DNA of 64,000 nucleotides from an uncultured Bacillota bacterium (GTDB taxonomy: Bacteria > Bacillota > Clostridia > Peptostreptococcales > Anaerovoracaceae): the NCBI GenBank assembly GCA_949292945.1, contig CASFAX010000005.1, positions 1 to 64,000 of the forward strand, written 5' to 3'. A program made the translations under genes and the position numbers. Shown in pieces: positions 53,838-63,956 of this stretch (positions are counted from its first letter, which is position 1; each line of letters begins with the position of its first letter). The notes beneath the pieces are model-generated. The model did not search any database, was not told the DNA's origin, and was given only the letters and a program-made list of their open reading frames with translations.

Positions 53838-54944
53838 TCAGAACCGGATCTTCTTGCTGCCGGCGCCGACATTCAGGGCGAAGCCGAGAGCTATCATGTT
53901 GGACAGTATGGACGAGCCGCCGTAGCTCATAAACGGCAGGGTTATGCCGGTTACAGGCATGAGTCCCATGGTCATGGCGATGTTTTCGAAAATCTGGAAT
54001 GCGAACATGCCAAGGATTCCGGTGACGATGAGGGCTCCGTAAAAATCGGAGGCGTTGTGAACCACCTTCATGAGCCTGATTAGAAACAGGGTGTAGATGG
54101 CGATTATGGCAAGGCCGCCCAGAAATCCCAGCTCTTCGCCGATTACGGAGAAGATGAAATCGCTGGTCTGAACCGGTATGTAATCAAGCTCTTTCTGGGT
54201 TCCGTTAAAGAGTCCTTTGCCGAAGAAACCGCCGCTTCCGATGGCGACTTTTGACTGCCACACCTGATAGTTTCCCGGAAGATCCAGGTTATCAGGGTGA
54301 AGGAAAGCTTCTATTCTGTCTTTCTGGTAGTCAGCCATGAATATGTACGCCACAGGTATAACGGCGAGAACCAGGGCGAAGAACTTGGCAAAGACCTTGA
54401 TTTCTATTCCGGCATAGAACACCATTACGACCCAGATGGCGGCAAATACCAGAGCGCTTCCAAGGTCCTCCTTAAGGACTATTACTATGATGGGCGCAGC
54501 AACCAGAGCCGACTTTAACAGTCCTTTGAAGTTATAGAGCTCGTCCTGATGGGTCTTGAAATATCCTGCGAGAATGAGGATGTACAGAATCTTTACTATC
54601 TCAGATGGCTGAACGGTGGTAAAGCCCAGGTCTATCCAGGCTCTGGAGCTGAACTGTTCGATGCCCAGGCCCGGTATGTAAACGGTGGCGAGCAGTATGA
54701 GCGAAAGGACGTAGAGCTGCTTTTCAAAGCCTTCAAAAAGTGTATAGTTTATCTTAAATATGATAAAAATGCACACGAGCCCCATGATGTAGGCCGCAAT
54801 CTGAACGATGACGCTTCTGGAAAAAAAGCCGGTGCTGTCGACGGTGGTACTGCCTATCATCAGCACGCTTACGATGGCCAGAACCAGTATGGATGCGCAC
54901 ATCAGTTTATCTGTATCCCGGTTTAACGTAGAAAAATACTTCAT
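53838..54944 (-). CDS. rodA: rod shape-determining peptidoglycan polymerase RodA
   Basis: A 368-residue SEDS protein with about ten helices. Landmarks: GIEQFSSRAWIDLGFTTVQPSEIVKI, VVLKEDLGSALVF, and the conserved end PVTGITLPFMSYGGSSILSNM. It polymerises lipid II glycan strands for cell elongation with a class B PBP. Length and QVWQSKVAIGSGGFFGKG favour RodA over FtsW. No mreBCD genes are near. The gene is divergent from rny. Confidence 0.9.
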   Translation of the reverse strand: MKYFSTLNRDTDKLMCASILVLAIVSVLMIGSTTVDSTGFFSRSVIVQIAAYIMGLVCIFIIFKINYTLFEGFEKQLYVLSLILLATVYIPGLGIEQFSSRAWIDLGFTTVQPSEIVKILYILILAGYFKTHQDELYNFKGLLKSALVAAPIIVIVLKEDLGSALVFAAIWVVMVFYAGIEIKVFAKFFALVLAVIPVAYIFMADYQKDRIEAFLHPDNLDLPGNYQVWQSKVAIGSGGFFGKGLFNGTQKELDYIPVQTSDFIFSVIGEELGFLGGLAIIAIYTLFLIRLMKVVHNASDFYGALIVTGILGMFAFQIFENIAMTMGLMPVTGITLPFMSYGGSSILSNMIALGFALNVGAGSKKIRF

Positions 54945-54963
54945 CTCTTTTCCCTCTATCTTC

Positions 54964-54993
54964 TTGACACAAAGCTGATTTAAACATTATAAT
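54964..54993 (+). promoter_or_regulatory. rny promoter
   Basis: TTGACA at 54964-54969, 18-bp spacer, TATAAT at 54988-54993: consensus boxes. The leader to ATG 55085 is about 85 nt. Confidence 0.85.
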
Positions 54994-55084
54994 ATATCTT
55001 GCGTAAAAATGGCAAGTTTTATTGAAAAATGAGTTTTGCCCTTGAAATATAAGAAAATTTAAAACGCAAGAAGGAGGTGCTTTA

Positions 55085-56626
55085 ATGTCTCCAATAGCTG
55101 TAGTTGCAATTGCTGCGGCAACTCTTGTCGTGGGATTGCTTATCGGATATATATACAGAAAGAACGTAGGCGAAAAAACAATAGGAAGTGCAGAACAGAA
55201 AGCAAAAAACCTTATTTTAGATGCTGAAACTAAATCCGAGACTATTAAGAAAGAGATAACATTAGAAGCAAAAGAAGAAGCTCACCGCATGAGATCCGAA
55301 GCGGAGCGTGAGGTGAGGGAGAGAAGAAACGAGATCCAGCGTTCCGAGAGAAGGCTCATCCAGAAGGAGGAGTCCGTTGACAGAAAGCTGGAGAACATCG
55401 AGAAGAGAGAGGAAGGAATTTCCCGTACAGAAAAGGAGATTGCGGAAAAGAAGAAGGAGCTGGACAGCTTCCTGGAAAGACAGATTGAAGAACTGGAAAA
55501 GATTTCGGGACTAACTGCCGAGGAAGCCAAGGCCATACTTCTCGACGAGATTGAAAAGGACGTCAGACACGATGCTTCGGTTATGATTAAGGATATCGAA
55601 TCGAAGGCAAAGGATGAAGCTGACAGAAAGGCAAAGGAAATAATCACCGGCGCTATTCAGAGATGCGCAGCGGATCACGTTGCAGAAAGCACCGTATCCG
55701 TTGTGGCCCTTCCTAACGACGAGATGAAGGGACGCATAATCGGACGCGAGGGAAGAAATATCAGAGCTATTGAAACCCTGACCGGGGTAGACCTTATAAT
55801 CGACGATACGCCGGAGGCAGTTATAATTTCAGGCTTTGACCCTGTAAGAAGGGAAATAGCCAGAGTGGCTCTCGAGAAGCTTATCATGGACGGAAGAATC
55901 CATCCGGCCAGAATAGAGGAGATGGTAGAGAAAGCCACAAAGGAAGTAAACGGAATAATAAAGTCCGAAGGAGAGCAGGCTACGTTCGAAGTAGGAATCC
56001 ACAACCTGCATCCTGAGCTTGTAAAGCTCCTGGGAAGGCTGAAGTACAGAACTTCCTACGGACAGAATGTGCTCAAGCATTCCATAGAGGTGGCTCATCT
56101 CGCTGGACTTATGGCAGGAGAGCTGGGACTTGACGTTAAGCTTGCAAAGAGAGCGGGACTTCTTCACGATATAGGAAAGGCTCTCGACCACGAATACGAA
56201 GGTACTCACGTGGATATCGGAATCCAGGTTCTGAAGAAGTATAAGGAATCTGAAGCCGTTATAAACGGCATGGCGGCTCACCACGGCGATTACGAGCCGA
56301 AGAGCATGGAAGCCGTGCTGATTGCGGCGGCAGACGCTCTTTCAGCAGCCAGACCGGGAGCCAGAAGAGAGACTCTGGACGCATACATAAAGCGTCTTGA
56401 GAAGCTTGAGGAAATAGCCAACACTACGCCGGGAGTCGACAAGTCCTTTGCAATTCAGGCAGGAAGAGAGATCAGAATCATCGCCAAGCCTGATGAAGTG
56501 GGCGATGACGGTATTGCTATGCTTGCGAGAGACATATCCAAGAAAATCGAATCCGAGCTTGAATATCCGGGACAGATAAAGGTAAATGTAGTGAGAGAAA
56601 CCAGGGCAATAGATTACGCGAAATAG
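55085..56626 (+). CDS. rny: ribonuclease Y
   Basis: A 513-residue endoribonuclease. One N-terminal membrane helix (about 4-22), a long coiled coil (about 30-200), a KH domain ([21 protein letters not shown]) and a C-terminal HD domain ([18 protein letters not shown]) that binds metal. RNase Y starts mRNA decay at the membrane. It has its own strong promoter and a terminator, so it is monocistronic. AGGAGGTG precedes ATG 55085. Confidence 0.97.
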   Translation: MSPIAVVAIAAATLVVGLLIGYIYRKNVGEKTIGSAEQKAKNLILDAETKSETIKKEITLEAKEEAHRMRSEAEREVRERRNEIQRSERRLIQKEESVDRKLENIEKREEGISRTEKEIAEKKKELDSFLERQIEELEKISGLTAEEAKAILLDEIEKDVRHDASVMIKDIESKAKDEADRKAKEIITGAIQRCAADHVAESTVSVVALPNDEMKGRIIGREGRNIRAIETLTGVDLIIDDTPEAVIISGFDPVRREIARVALEKLIMDGRIHPARIEEMVEKATKEVNGIIKSEGEQATFEVGIHNLHPELVKLLGRLKYRTSYGQNVLKHSIEVAHLAGLMAGELGLDVKLAKRAGLLHDIGKALDHEYEGTHVDIGIQVLKKYKESEAVINGMAAHHGDYEPKSMEAVLIAAADALSAARPGARRETLDAYIKRLEKLEEIANTTPGVDKSFAIQAGREIRIIAKPDEVGDDGIAMLARDISKKIESELEYPGQIKVNVVRETRAIDYAK

Positions 56627-56633
56627 TAATTCG

Positions 56634-56663
56634 GCTCCCCATTTTTTGGGGAGCTGTTTATTG
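56634..56663 (+). terminator. rny terminator
   Basis: GCTCCCC (56634-56640) with GGGGAGC (56648-56654) and a loop ATTTTTT, then TGTTTATT. Confidence 0.75.
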
Positions 56664-56676
56664 TTGAGGAGAGATT

Positions 56677-58071
56677 ATGAACGAGAAACTGGCAGCGGAC
56701 GCCGGACAGTCATTTTACAGGCGCATAGTAACGGTTGCAACACCTATAATCATTCAGAATGTAATCAGCACCAGCCTTAACCTTGCGGACACCATAATGA
56801 TAGGAAGGCTGGGAGAAGCGGAGCTTGCAGGCTCGGGAGCGGCAAATCAGATATTCAGCATATTCTCCATACTGTGCTTCGGCATGTACAGCGGTGCTTC
56901 CGTTTTCGTGGCTCAGTTCTGGGGAGCCAGAGACCTTAAGAGCATAAGAAAGATACTCGGATTCGACATGAGTCTGGGACTTGCTACGGCTTTTGTGTTC
57001 CTTGGTGTAATACAGCTCTTTGCTCCGAACCTGATTGCACTCTTTGCCGACGACGGCGATGTCATAATGTACGGCGAGGACTACATAAGGCTTGTTTCAT
57101 TTTCCTACATAGTGACGGCCATGACCTTTGCCATAAACTTCAACTCCAGAACCATACAGGTTTTAAAAGTACCTACGGTTATAAGCGCCTCGGCCGTTCT
57201 GGTAAACGTAATATTCAACTGGCTCCTCATATACGGAGTAGGGCCGTTTCCTGAGATGGGAGTGAAGGGAGCCGCCCTTGCGACGGTAATAGCAAGGTGC
57301 TGCGAGCTGGGATTTCAGATACTCTACATAGCATGCTGGAAGGAGCACCCTTTCCACACCTCCATAAAGAACCTGTTCTCGTGGGATCCGGGACTTTACA
57401 GGAGCATCCTGAGGCGTGCGGTTCCGGTAATCATAAGCGAAGGTGGATGGTCCCTGGGAGTTGCCATAGTGTTTGCGACCTACGGAAGGATAGGAGCTTC
57501 CGCCCTTGCCGTAGTTCAGGTAAGCAACGTGGTCTGCCAGATATGCCAAACTGCCTTCTTCGGATTCGGAAACGGTTCAGCTATACTCATAGGCGAGACC
57601 CTGGGCAAAGGCGACAAGGTTACGGCTCACGCATACACAAAGAAGATTTTAAGGCTCGGACTGGTGTTTACCGCCGTCATGGTGGTAATGATAATAGCTC
57701 TGAGACATCCGGTAGCCGTAATATACGACTTCAGCGAGGAGACCACCGAGCTGATGATGTCAACCATATTCGTATTTGCGTTTACGATGATACCGAGAAT
57801 GTTTTCCTATCTAATTCAGTGCGGAATACTGAGAGCGGGAGGGGACACGTTCTTCTGCATGGTCATCGAGCTTACGAGCAATCTGGGAATAGAAGTCGCC
57901 ATGGCTTATACGGGAGTCGTAATACTTGGCTGGCCGCTTCCATGGTGCGTAGCGCTGGCGTCGCTTGGCAATATCTTCAAGACAGTGACTGAATACGCAA
58001 GGTACAGGAGCAACAAGTGGATAAACATAGTTATAGACATAGACGAAGATGAGGTTAAGGAGTTATGTTAG
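56677..58071 (+). CDS. MATE family efflux transporter
   Basis: A 464-residue membrane protein with twelve helices in two homologous halves. NorM/DinF-like landmarks: TPIIIQNVISTSLNLADTIMIG, SVFVAQFWGARD, VVNAVFNW-like VLVNVIFNWLLIYG. Cation-driven export of drugs or metabolites is likely; the substrate is unknown. GAGGAGAG precedes ATG 56677. It overlaps the cysteine desulfurase gene by 7 bp. Confidence 0.93.
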   Translation: MNEKLAADAGQSFYRRIVTVATPIIIQNVISTSLNLADTIMIGRLGEAELAGSGAANQIFSIFSILCFGMYSGASVFVAQFWGARDLKSIRKILGFDMSLGLATAFVFLGVIQLFAPNLIALFADDGDVIMYGEDYIRLVSFSYIVTAMTFAINFNSRTIQVLKVPTVISASAVLVNVIFNWLLIYGVGPFPEMGVKGAALATVIARCCELGFQILYIACWKEHPFHTSIKNLFSWDPGLYRSILRRAVPVIISEGGWSLGVAIVFATYGRIGASALAVVQVSNVVCQICQTAFFGFGNGSAILIGETLGKGDKVTAHAYTKKILRLGLVFTAVMVVMIIALRHPVAVIYDFSEETTELMMSTIFVFAFTMIPRMFSYLIQCGILRAGGDTFFCMVIELTSNLGIEVAMAYTGVVILGWPLPWCVALASLGNIFKTVTEYARYRSNKWINIVIDIDEDEVKELC

Positions 58072-59225
58072 CATATTTTGACAACAGCGCCACCACCAGA
58101 CAGCTGGATTCAGTGACGGATACCATGGTGGAGGTGATGAAGGAATGCTGGGGGAACCCTTCGTCTCTTTACACCGCAGGCTTTGAGGCGGAAAAGATGG
58201 TAAAGGCCGCGAGAAAAACCGTGGCGGACTCCTTCGGCGCAGACCCTTCGGAAATAGTTTTCACATCCGGAGGAACGGAAGGGGATAACACGGCGATTCT
58301 GGAGACGGCGAGAGCCAGAAGGAGAGAGGGAAAGCACGTAATCACATCGGCGGTGGAGCATCCTGCGGTTCTTGAAAGCTGCAGAAGGCTTGAAGAGGAC
58401 GGATACGACGTCACATACGTAGGAGTGGACAAAGACTGCAGAATAGATCCTGAGGAGATAGAAAATGCCATAAGGGAGGACACCGTTCTCATAACCGTTA
58501 TGGCGGTAAACAACGAAACGGGAGCAGTTACAGACCTTAAGGCCGTAGACGCCGTGCGAAAGGACGCAGAGAAGAAGTACGGAAAAACCATAGCGTTTCA
58601 TACGGACGCCGTTCAGGGCTACGGCAAGGTGAACCTTTCAGGCTGCAGGGCGGATTTGATTTCAGTAAGCGGCCATAAGATTCACGGCCCCAAGGGAGTC
58701 GGCGCTCTTTACATAAAGAAGGGAACGAAGATTGCACCTTTTGTCCTGGGCGGAGGACAGGAAAGAGGCATGCGCTCCGGAACGGAAAATACCCCTGGGA
58801 TAGCGGGATTTGCCAAAGCCGTAGAAGAAATGGAGAAAAACAGGGAAAAGAACCTGGCGAAGATGGCCGAGCTTAAAGAGCGGGTTCTTGCAGGAATAAA
58901 GAGCGAAATCGACGACGTCAGGATAAACAGCCCTGAAAAAAGCGCGCCTTCCGTTCTCAACGTTTCCTTCCTCGGCACCAGAGGCGAAGTCCTCCTTCAT
59001 ACCCTGGAGCAGGACGGAATCAGCGTGTCCACAGGGTCTGCGTGCTCGTCCAACAAAAAAGGTCAGAGCCACGTCCTCAGAGCCATGGGACTTTCCGATA
59101 AGGAGATAGAAGGCGCCGTGCGCATAAGCTTCAGTCCCCTCAACACGGAGGAAGAGGCTGACTATCTCATAGAAAAACTTGCTGCCGCAGTTAAGAGATT
59201 CAGAAGGCTGGGCAGCTTCAGATAA
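58065..59225 (+). CDS. cysteine desulfurase (IscS/NifZ type)
   Basis: A 386-residue PLP enzyme that takes sulfur from cysteine as a persulfide. FDNSATTR at the start, PLP Lys K205 in SGHKIHGPKG, and the persulfide Cys C327 in STGSACSSNKKG. It is followed 9 bp later by thiI, as in the B. subtilis nifZ-thiI pair, where the desulfurase supplies sulfur for 4-thiouridine. Its start overlaps the MATE gene. Confidence 0.94.
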   Translation: MLAYFDNSATTRQLDSVTDTMVEVMKECWGNPSSLYTAGFEAEKMVKAARKTVADSFGADPSEIVFTSGGTEGDNTAILETARARRREGKHVITSAVEHPAVLESCRRLEEDGYDVTYVGVDKDCRIDPEEIENAIREDTVLITVMAVNNETGAVTDLKAVDAVRKDAEKKYGKTIAFHTDAVQGYGKVNLSGCRADLISVSGHKIHGPKGVGALYIKKGTKIAPFVLGGGQERGMRSGTENTPGIAGFAKAVEEMEKNREKNLAKMAELKERVLAGIKSEIDDVRINSPEKSAPSVLNVSFLGTRGEVLLHTLEQDGISVSTGSACSSNKKGQSHVLRAMGLSDKEIEGAVRISFSPLNTEEEADYLIEKLAAAVKRFRRLGSFR

Positions 59226-59234
59226 GGAGTTACG

Positions 59235-60419
59235 ATGAACGAACAGAACATTTTTATAGTGCGGTGCGGAGAAGTCGCCCTTAAGGGAATGAACAAGCCG
59301 TACTTTGAGAGGATGCTGGTGGAGCGTATCGGCAAAAGGCTTAAGGCTGCCGGCCTTCACGGCATAGACGTGCGCCGCCACGAAGGCCTCATATTCGCAA
59401 GAGCGCCAAAGGAGCTTGACAAGGACGCGATAGTGAAGGAGATTTCAAAGGTCTTCGGTGTGGCGTCCATAAGCCCTGCGGTGGAGTGCGAAAGCGACAT
59501 GGAAAAAATCGGCGAAAAAGCTGTGGAATACATGATGGAGCTTATCGAAAAGAAGGGGGTAAAGACCTTCAAAGTCGAAGCAAAGCGTGCCGACAAGACT
59601 TTTCCGGTGAAGTCTCCCGACATCGCCCGCCAGATAGGAGCTTCCGTCCTCAAAGGCTGCAAGGTTTTCAAAGTGGACGTCCACAATCCGGACGTTCACC
59701 TGTTTGTGGATGTGAGAAGGGAAGAGACATTCATCTACCAGCAGAAGATTGCAGGCTTTGGCGGACTGCCTCTCGGGACCAACGGCAAGGGACTGGTTCT
59801 TCTCTCGGGAGGAATCGACAGCCCTGTGGCCGCATGGATGATGGCAAAGAGGGGAATGCTCATAGAAGCCGTACACTTCCATTCCTATCCGTACACCAGC
59901 CCGAGGGCACAGGAGAAGGTGGAAGAGCTTGCAAAAATCGTCGCTTCCTACTGCGGCCGGTTTAAGATGCACGTCATAAACATCCTTCCGATTCAGGAGC
60001 AGATAGTCCAGAACTGCCCGGAGGCGGAGACCACCATACTGGTGAGAAGATTCATGATGAAGATAGCTGAAAAAATCGCCGAGAAAAACGGATGCATGAT
60101 GCTGATAACCGGCGAAAATCTGGGGCAGGTGGCAAGCCAGACTGCGGAGTCTCTGGTGGTTACAGACGCATCGGTCACCATGCCTATCATGAGGCCTCTC
60201 ATCGCCATGGATAAAGTGGACATCATGGAAAAAGCCGAAGAGATAGGAACATTTGAAACATCCATTCAGCCTTACGAGGACTGCTGCACGGTATTCCTGC
60301 CGCCTCATCCTGTGACGAAGCCGAGACTTTCCAGGATAGAAGAGTCTGAAAGCCGTCTCGACGTGGAAGCCTTAGTGAAAGCGGCGGTGGAGTCGGAGGA
60401 AATAATAGACATTTCCTGA
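59235..60419 (+). CDS. thiI: tRNA 4-thiouridine synthase ThiI
   Basis: A 394-residue protein with ferredoxin-like and THUMP domains (residues 1-165), and a PP-loop ATPase with SGGIDSPVA at 191-199 followed by HFHSYPYTSP. It makes 4-thiouridine at tRNA U8. It lacks the C-terminal rhodanese domain of E. coli ThiI, which carries the sulfur-relay Cys, as in Bacillota ThiI proteins; sulfur should come directly from the adjacent desulfurase. No terminator is seen just after it. Confidence 0.95.
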   Translation: MNEQNIFIVRCGEVALKGMNKPYFERMLVERIGKRLKAAGLHGIDVRRHEGLIFARAPKELDKDAIVKEISKVFGVASISPAVECESDMEKIGEKAVEYMMELIEKKGVKTFKVEAKRADKTFPVKSPDIARQIGASVLKGCKVFKVDVHNPDVHLFVDVRREETFIYQQKIAGFGGLPLGTNGKGLVLLSGGIDSPVAAWMMAKRGMLIEAVHFHSYPYTSPRAQEKVEELAKIVASYCGRFKMHVINILPIQEQIVQNCPEAETTILVRRFMMKIAEKIAEKNGCMMLITGENLGQVASQTAESLVVTDASVTMPIMRPLIAMDKVDIMEKAEEIGTFETSIQPYEDCCTVFLPPHPVTKPRLSRIEESESRLDVEALVKAAVESEEIIDIS

Positions 60420-60636
60420 CAGAAAAATGCACTTTATATAATAGCGTTAATTTAGTGCTAATTTAGTTGCCGCTTATGGCAAAAATGGCTTGCAGAAGTG
60501 AGCCAAAAGTGGTTTAATATAAGTGTATGCTGTTATTTTTATAACAAAGACATGCGCGGCTATAATTAAGTCAAAAACGGTTCAGGTTGCTTGCTAAGAT
60601 ATGGGAACCGTTATAATAGTTTAAGGAGGCATATAC
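60420..60636. other. leader of the acyl-CoA dehydrogenase operon
   Basis: Several -10-like boxes occur: TTTAAT after TTGCAG with a 17-bp spacer near 60490-60520, TATAAT at 60561-60566, and TATAAT at 60612-60617, each with poor or displaced -35 boxes. Directly repeated GGC-AAAA-TGG-like words (atggcaaaaatggctt, gagccaaaagtggttt) lie at 60476-60515. The main start cannot be told. Confidence 0.4.
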
Positions 60637-61779
60637 ATGAACTTTCAACTGACGAAGGAACAGGAATTCGTAAGAAAAATGGTAAGAGAGTTTGCTACTA
60701 ACGAAGTTGAACCGATAGCGGCAGACATCGACCAGGAACACAGATTTCCTACCGAAACCGTAGAAAAGATGGCTAAATACGGACTTATGGGTATTCCGTT
60801 CCCAACTGAATACGGCGGAGCAGGCGGAGATCACATCTCCTATGCTATCACTGTAGAAGAGCTGTCCAGAGTATGCGCATCTACCGGCGTAATCTGCTCT
60901 GCACACACTTCCCTCTGCTGCTGGCCTATTTTCAATTATGGTACAGACGAGCAGAAGGCAAAGTACCTTCCTGATCTTCTCTCCGGAAAGAAGCTTGGAG
61001 CTTTCGGTCTTACCGAGCCTAACGCAGGTACAGACGCATCCGGACAGCAGACCAGAGCCGAGCTGGTTGACGGAAAGTGGATCCTTAACGGAGCCAAGGT
61101 ATTCATCACCAACGGCGGATATGCAGACGTATTCGTAGTAATGGCAATGACCGATAAGAAAAAGGGAAATCACGGAATTTCCGCTTTCATCGTTGAAAAA
61201 GGTGACGAAGGCTTCTCCATCGGTAAGACCGAAGACAAGATGGGTATCTGCGCATCTTCCACCACAGAGCTTATCTTCCAGAACTGCGTAATTCCTGAAG
61301 ACAGACTTCTCGGAGCAGTAGGCGAGGGATTCAAGGTCGCAATGTCCACACTGGACGGCGGACGTATCGGAATCGCTTCCCAGGCTCTCGGAATCGCTCA
61401 GGGCGCATTCGACGTAACCGTTGAGTACATGCAGCAGAGAAAGCAGTTCGGAAAGAAGCTGTCCCAGATGCAGGCTCTTCAGTTCGAAATGGCTGACCTT
61501 AAGACCAGAATCGAAGCTGCAAGACTTCTCGTTTACAGAGCTGCAGATATGAAGGATAAGCACATGAAGTACAGCGAAGCTGCTGCTATGGCTAAACTCT
61601 TTGCTGCCGAAACTGCTATGAAGGTAACCACCAAGTGCGTTCAGTTCCACGGCGGATACGGATACACCAAGGATTACCCTGTTGAGAGAATGATGAGAGA
61701 CGCTAAGATTACCGAGATCTACGAAGGAACTTCCGAAGTTCAGAAGATGGTAATCGCCGGTCAGACTTTCAAGAAATAA
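60637..61779 (+). CDS. acyl-CoA dehydrogenase (butyryl-CoA type)
   Basis: A 380-residue FAD enzyme of the short-chain acyl-CoA dehydrogenase family. N-terminal helices, FGLTEPNAGTDASGQQ and the KVFITNGGYADVFVVM strand, and the catalytic Glu region TEIYEGTSEVQKMVI at the end. It likely reduces an enoyl-CoA with electrons from the EtfAB encoded next. AAGGAGG precedes ATG. Ile codons are almost all ATC/ATT, unlike the ATA-rich rest of the window, which suggests high expression. Confidence 0.93.
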   Translation: MNFQLTKEQEFVRKMVREFATNEVEPIAADIDQEHRFPTETVEKMAKYGLMGIPFPTEYGGAGGDHISYAITVEELSRVCASTGVICSAHTSLCCWPIFNYGTDEQKAKYLPDLLSGKKLGAFGLTEPNAGTDASGQQTRAELVDGKWILNGAKVFITNGGYADVFVVMAMTDKKKGNHGISAFIVEKGDEGFSIGKTEDKMGICASSTTELIFQNCVIPEDRLLGAVGEGFKVAMSTLDGGRIGIASQALGIAQGAFDVTVEYMQQRKQFGKKLSQMQALQFEMADLKTRIEAARLLVYRAADMKDKHMKYSEAAAMAKLFAAETAMKVTTKCVQFHGGYGYTKDYPVERMMRDAKITEIYEGTSEVQKMVIAGQTFKK

Positions 61780-61799
61780 GATTACGGGAGGAATAGAAA

Positions 61800-62594
61800 A
61801 TGGCTTTTAAAATCATAGTATGCGCAAAGCAGGTACCGGATACTAACGTTATCAAAATTAACCCTAAGACCGGTACTCTTATCAGAGACGGCGTTCCAAG
61901 CATCCTTAACCCGGATGATGCCAACGCTCTCGAAGAAGCACTTAAGATAAAGGACAAGCATCCTGATACTCATATCACAGTTGTAACCATGGGACCTCCA
62001 CAGGCCAACGACCTCCTGTTCGAGTGCATCGCTATGGGTGCAGACGAAGGTATCCTCATCTCCGACAGAGCAGTAGGCGGATCCGATACATGGGCTACTT
62101 CCAACACTCTGGACGCTGCAATCAAGAAGATCGGCGAGTTCGACCTCATCCTTGCAGGTAGACAGGCTATCGACGGAGATACCGCTCAGGTAGGACCTCA
62201 GATTGCTGAGAAACTTCACCTTCCACAGGTTACTTACGTTGAAGAGTTCAACATCGACGACAACATGAAGGACATCACCGTTAAGAGACAGCTCGAAGAC
62301 GGATATGAAATCATCAAGATTCAGACTCCTTGCATGCTGACCGCTATCAAGGAACTCAACACTCCGAGATACATGAGCATGAAGGGTATCTTCGGCGAGA
62401 AGAAGATGACTACATGGAATGCTAAGGATATCGAGGTTGACCTCAACACTGTAGGTCTTGAGGCTTCCCCTACTAACGTTTTCAGATCCTTCACACCGGC
62501 TCCTAAGGGCAAGGGTGTAATTCTTGAGGGAGACACTGAAAAAGAAGTTGCTGACAAGCTTTTAGTAAACCTTAAGGCTAAGCACGTAATCTAA
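61800..62594 (+). CDS. etfB: electron transfer flavoprotein subunit beta
   Basis: A 264-residue EtfB with [19 protein letters not shown] at the start, the GPPQANDLL helix, [20 protein letters not shown] and the nucleotide-binding end. It holds one flavin or the AMP/NAD site of the heterodimer with EtfA. GGGAGG precedes ATG 61800, and etfA follows 14 bp later. Confidence 0.95.
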   Translation: MAFKIIVCAKQVPDTNVIKINPKTGTLIRDGVPSILNPDDANALEEALKIKDKHPDTHITVVTMGPPQANDLLFECIAMGADEGILISDRAVGGSDTWATSNTLDAAIKKIGEFDLILAGRQAIDGDTAQVGPQIAEKLHLPQVTYVEEFNIDDNMKDITVKRQLEDGYEIIKIQTPCMLTAIKELNTPRYMSMKGIFGEKKMTTWNAKDIEVDLNTVGLEASPTNVFRSFTPAPKGKGVILEGDTEKEVADKLLVNLKAKHVI

Positions 62595-62608
62595 TAGGGA
62601 GGATAACA

Positions 62609-63898
62609 ATGGCTATTAAAATTCTTAAAGATAAATGTAAAGGCTGCTCTCTCTGCGTAAAGGCATGTCCTTTCGACGCACTGAGAATGGAAGACAGAAA
62701 AGCTGTAGTAGACGAAGGAAAGTGCACCAACTGTAACGCATGCGTTTCCAAGTGTAACTTCGGCGCTATTGAAGAAGCTCCTAAGGCTGAAGCAGTTGAC
62801 CTCAGCGCATATAAGCACATCTGGGTATTCGCAGAGCAGAGAGAAGGAAAGCTCATGAGCGTTGCCCTCGAGCTCATCGGAGAAGGCTACAGACTGGCAA
62901 GAGAGATCAGCGATGATACTCAGGTATGCGCAGTTCTCGTAGGAGACGGAATCGACAGCCTTGCAGACGAGTGCTTTGCATACGGCGCTGACAAGGTATA
63001 CCTGATTCAGGATCCGCTCCTTAAGCACTACACCACAGACGGATACACCAAGGTTATCACCGATGCCATCAACGAGTACAAGCCTGAGATTGTTCTCTAC
63101 GGCGCAACTCATATCGGACGTGACCTTGCTCCTAGAATCGCAGCAAGATGCAACACCGGTCTTACCGCTGACTGCACCAGACTGGACGTTAAGGTTTCCA
63201 GCTACATCGAGTTCGCTAAGAAGAACACTACTCTGGACACCTCCACATTAGATCCTAACGATCCTTCCACCGGAATCAAGCAGACCCGTCCTGCATTCGG
63301 CGGAAACCTGATGGCTACCATCATCTGCCCTAAGACAAGACCTCAGATGTCTACCGTAAGACCTGGCGTTATGTCAAAGCGTGAAAAGGTAGAAGGCGCA
63401 AAGGGTGAAATCGTAAACGTTAAGCCTGCTATTGCAGCTTCTGACATCAGAACTGAAATCGTTGACATCGTAAAGCATGCAAAGGAAATGGTTTCCCTGA
63501 CCGATGCTGACATCATCTGCTCCGGCGGAAGAGGTCTCGGCGATGCATCCGGATTTGAACTCATTCAGAAGTTTGCAGACAAGGTTGGCGGAGTTGTAGG
63601 TTCTTCCCGTGCATGTGTTGATGCAGGATGGATCGATCATTCCCACCAGGTTGGACAGACCGGTACTACCGTAAAGCCTAAAATCTACTTCGCTTGCGGT
63701 ATTTCCGGAGCTATTCAGCACCTTGCAGGAATGCAGACTTCCGACATCATCGTAGCTATCAACAAGGATCCTGAAGCTCCTATCTTCGAGGTTGCTGACT
63801 ACGGTATCGTAGGCGACCTCTACAAGGTTATCCCGCAGATCATGGAAGAGTGGGACAAGGCTGAAGATCTTTACGAAGCTGCAGAAAAGGCTAACTAA
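62609..63898 (+). CDS. etfA: electron transfer flavoprotein subunit alpha with N-terminal ferredoxin domain
   Basis: A 429-residue EtfA. Residues 1-55 form a ferredoxin with two 4Fe-4S sets (Cys 10, 13, 16, 20 and Cys 39, 42, 45, 49). The EtfA core follows, ending with the FAD-binding domain ([38 protein letters not shown]). The ferredoxin fusion is known from the caffeyl-CoA reductase-Etf complex of Acetobacterium woodii, an electron-bifurcating system, and is absent in most EtfA proteins. A strong terminator follows. Confidence 0.95.
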   Translation: MAIKILKDKCKGCSLCVKACPFDALRMEDRKAVVDEGKCTNCNACVSKCNFGAIEEAPKAEAVDLSAYKHIWVFAEQREGKLMSVALELIGEGYRLAREISDDTQVCAVLVGDGIDSLADECFAYGADKVYLIQDPLLKHYTTDGYTKVITDAINEYKPEIVLYGATHIGRDLAPRIAARCNTGLTADCTRLDVKVSSYIEFAKKNTTLDTSTLDPNDPSTGIKQTRPAFGGNLMATIICPKTRPQMSTVRPGVMSKREKVEGAKGEIVNVKPAIAASDIRTEIVDIVKHAKEMVSLTDADIICSGGRGLGDASGFELIQKFADKVGGVVGSSRACVDAGWIDHSHQVGQTGTTVKPKIYFACGISGAIQHLAGMQTSDIIVAINKDPEAPIFEVADYGIVGDLYKVIPQIMEEWDKAEDLYEAAEKAN

Positions 63899-63921
63899 TA
63901 TAAGGTCATAAAGCTAATTTT

Positions 63922-63956
63922 CCCGGAGAGCACCAGCTCTCCGGGTTTTCTGTTTT
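63922..63956 (+). terminator. terminator of the acyl-CoA dehydrogenase/Etf operon
   Basis: CCCGGAGAGC (63922-63931), loop ACCA, GCTCTCCGGG (63936-63945), then TTTT and a TTTTTT run. Confidence 0.92.

Noticed and set aside
59445..60308. A 287-codon minus-strand frame opposite thiI
   Set aside because: thiI is unambiguous; the antisense translation is low in plausible protein features.
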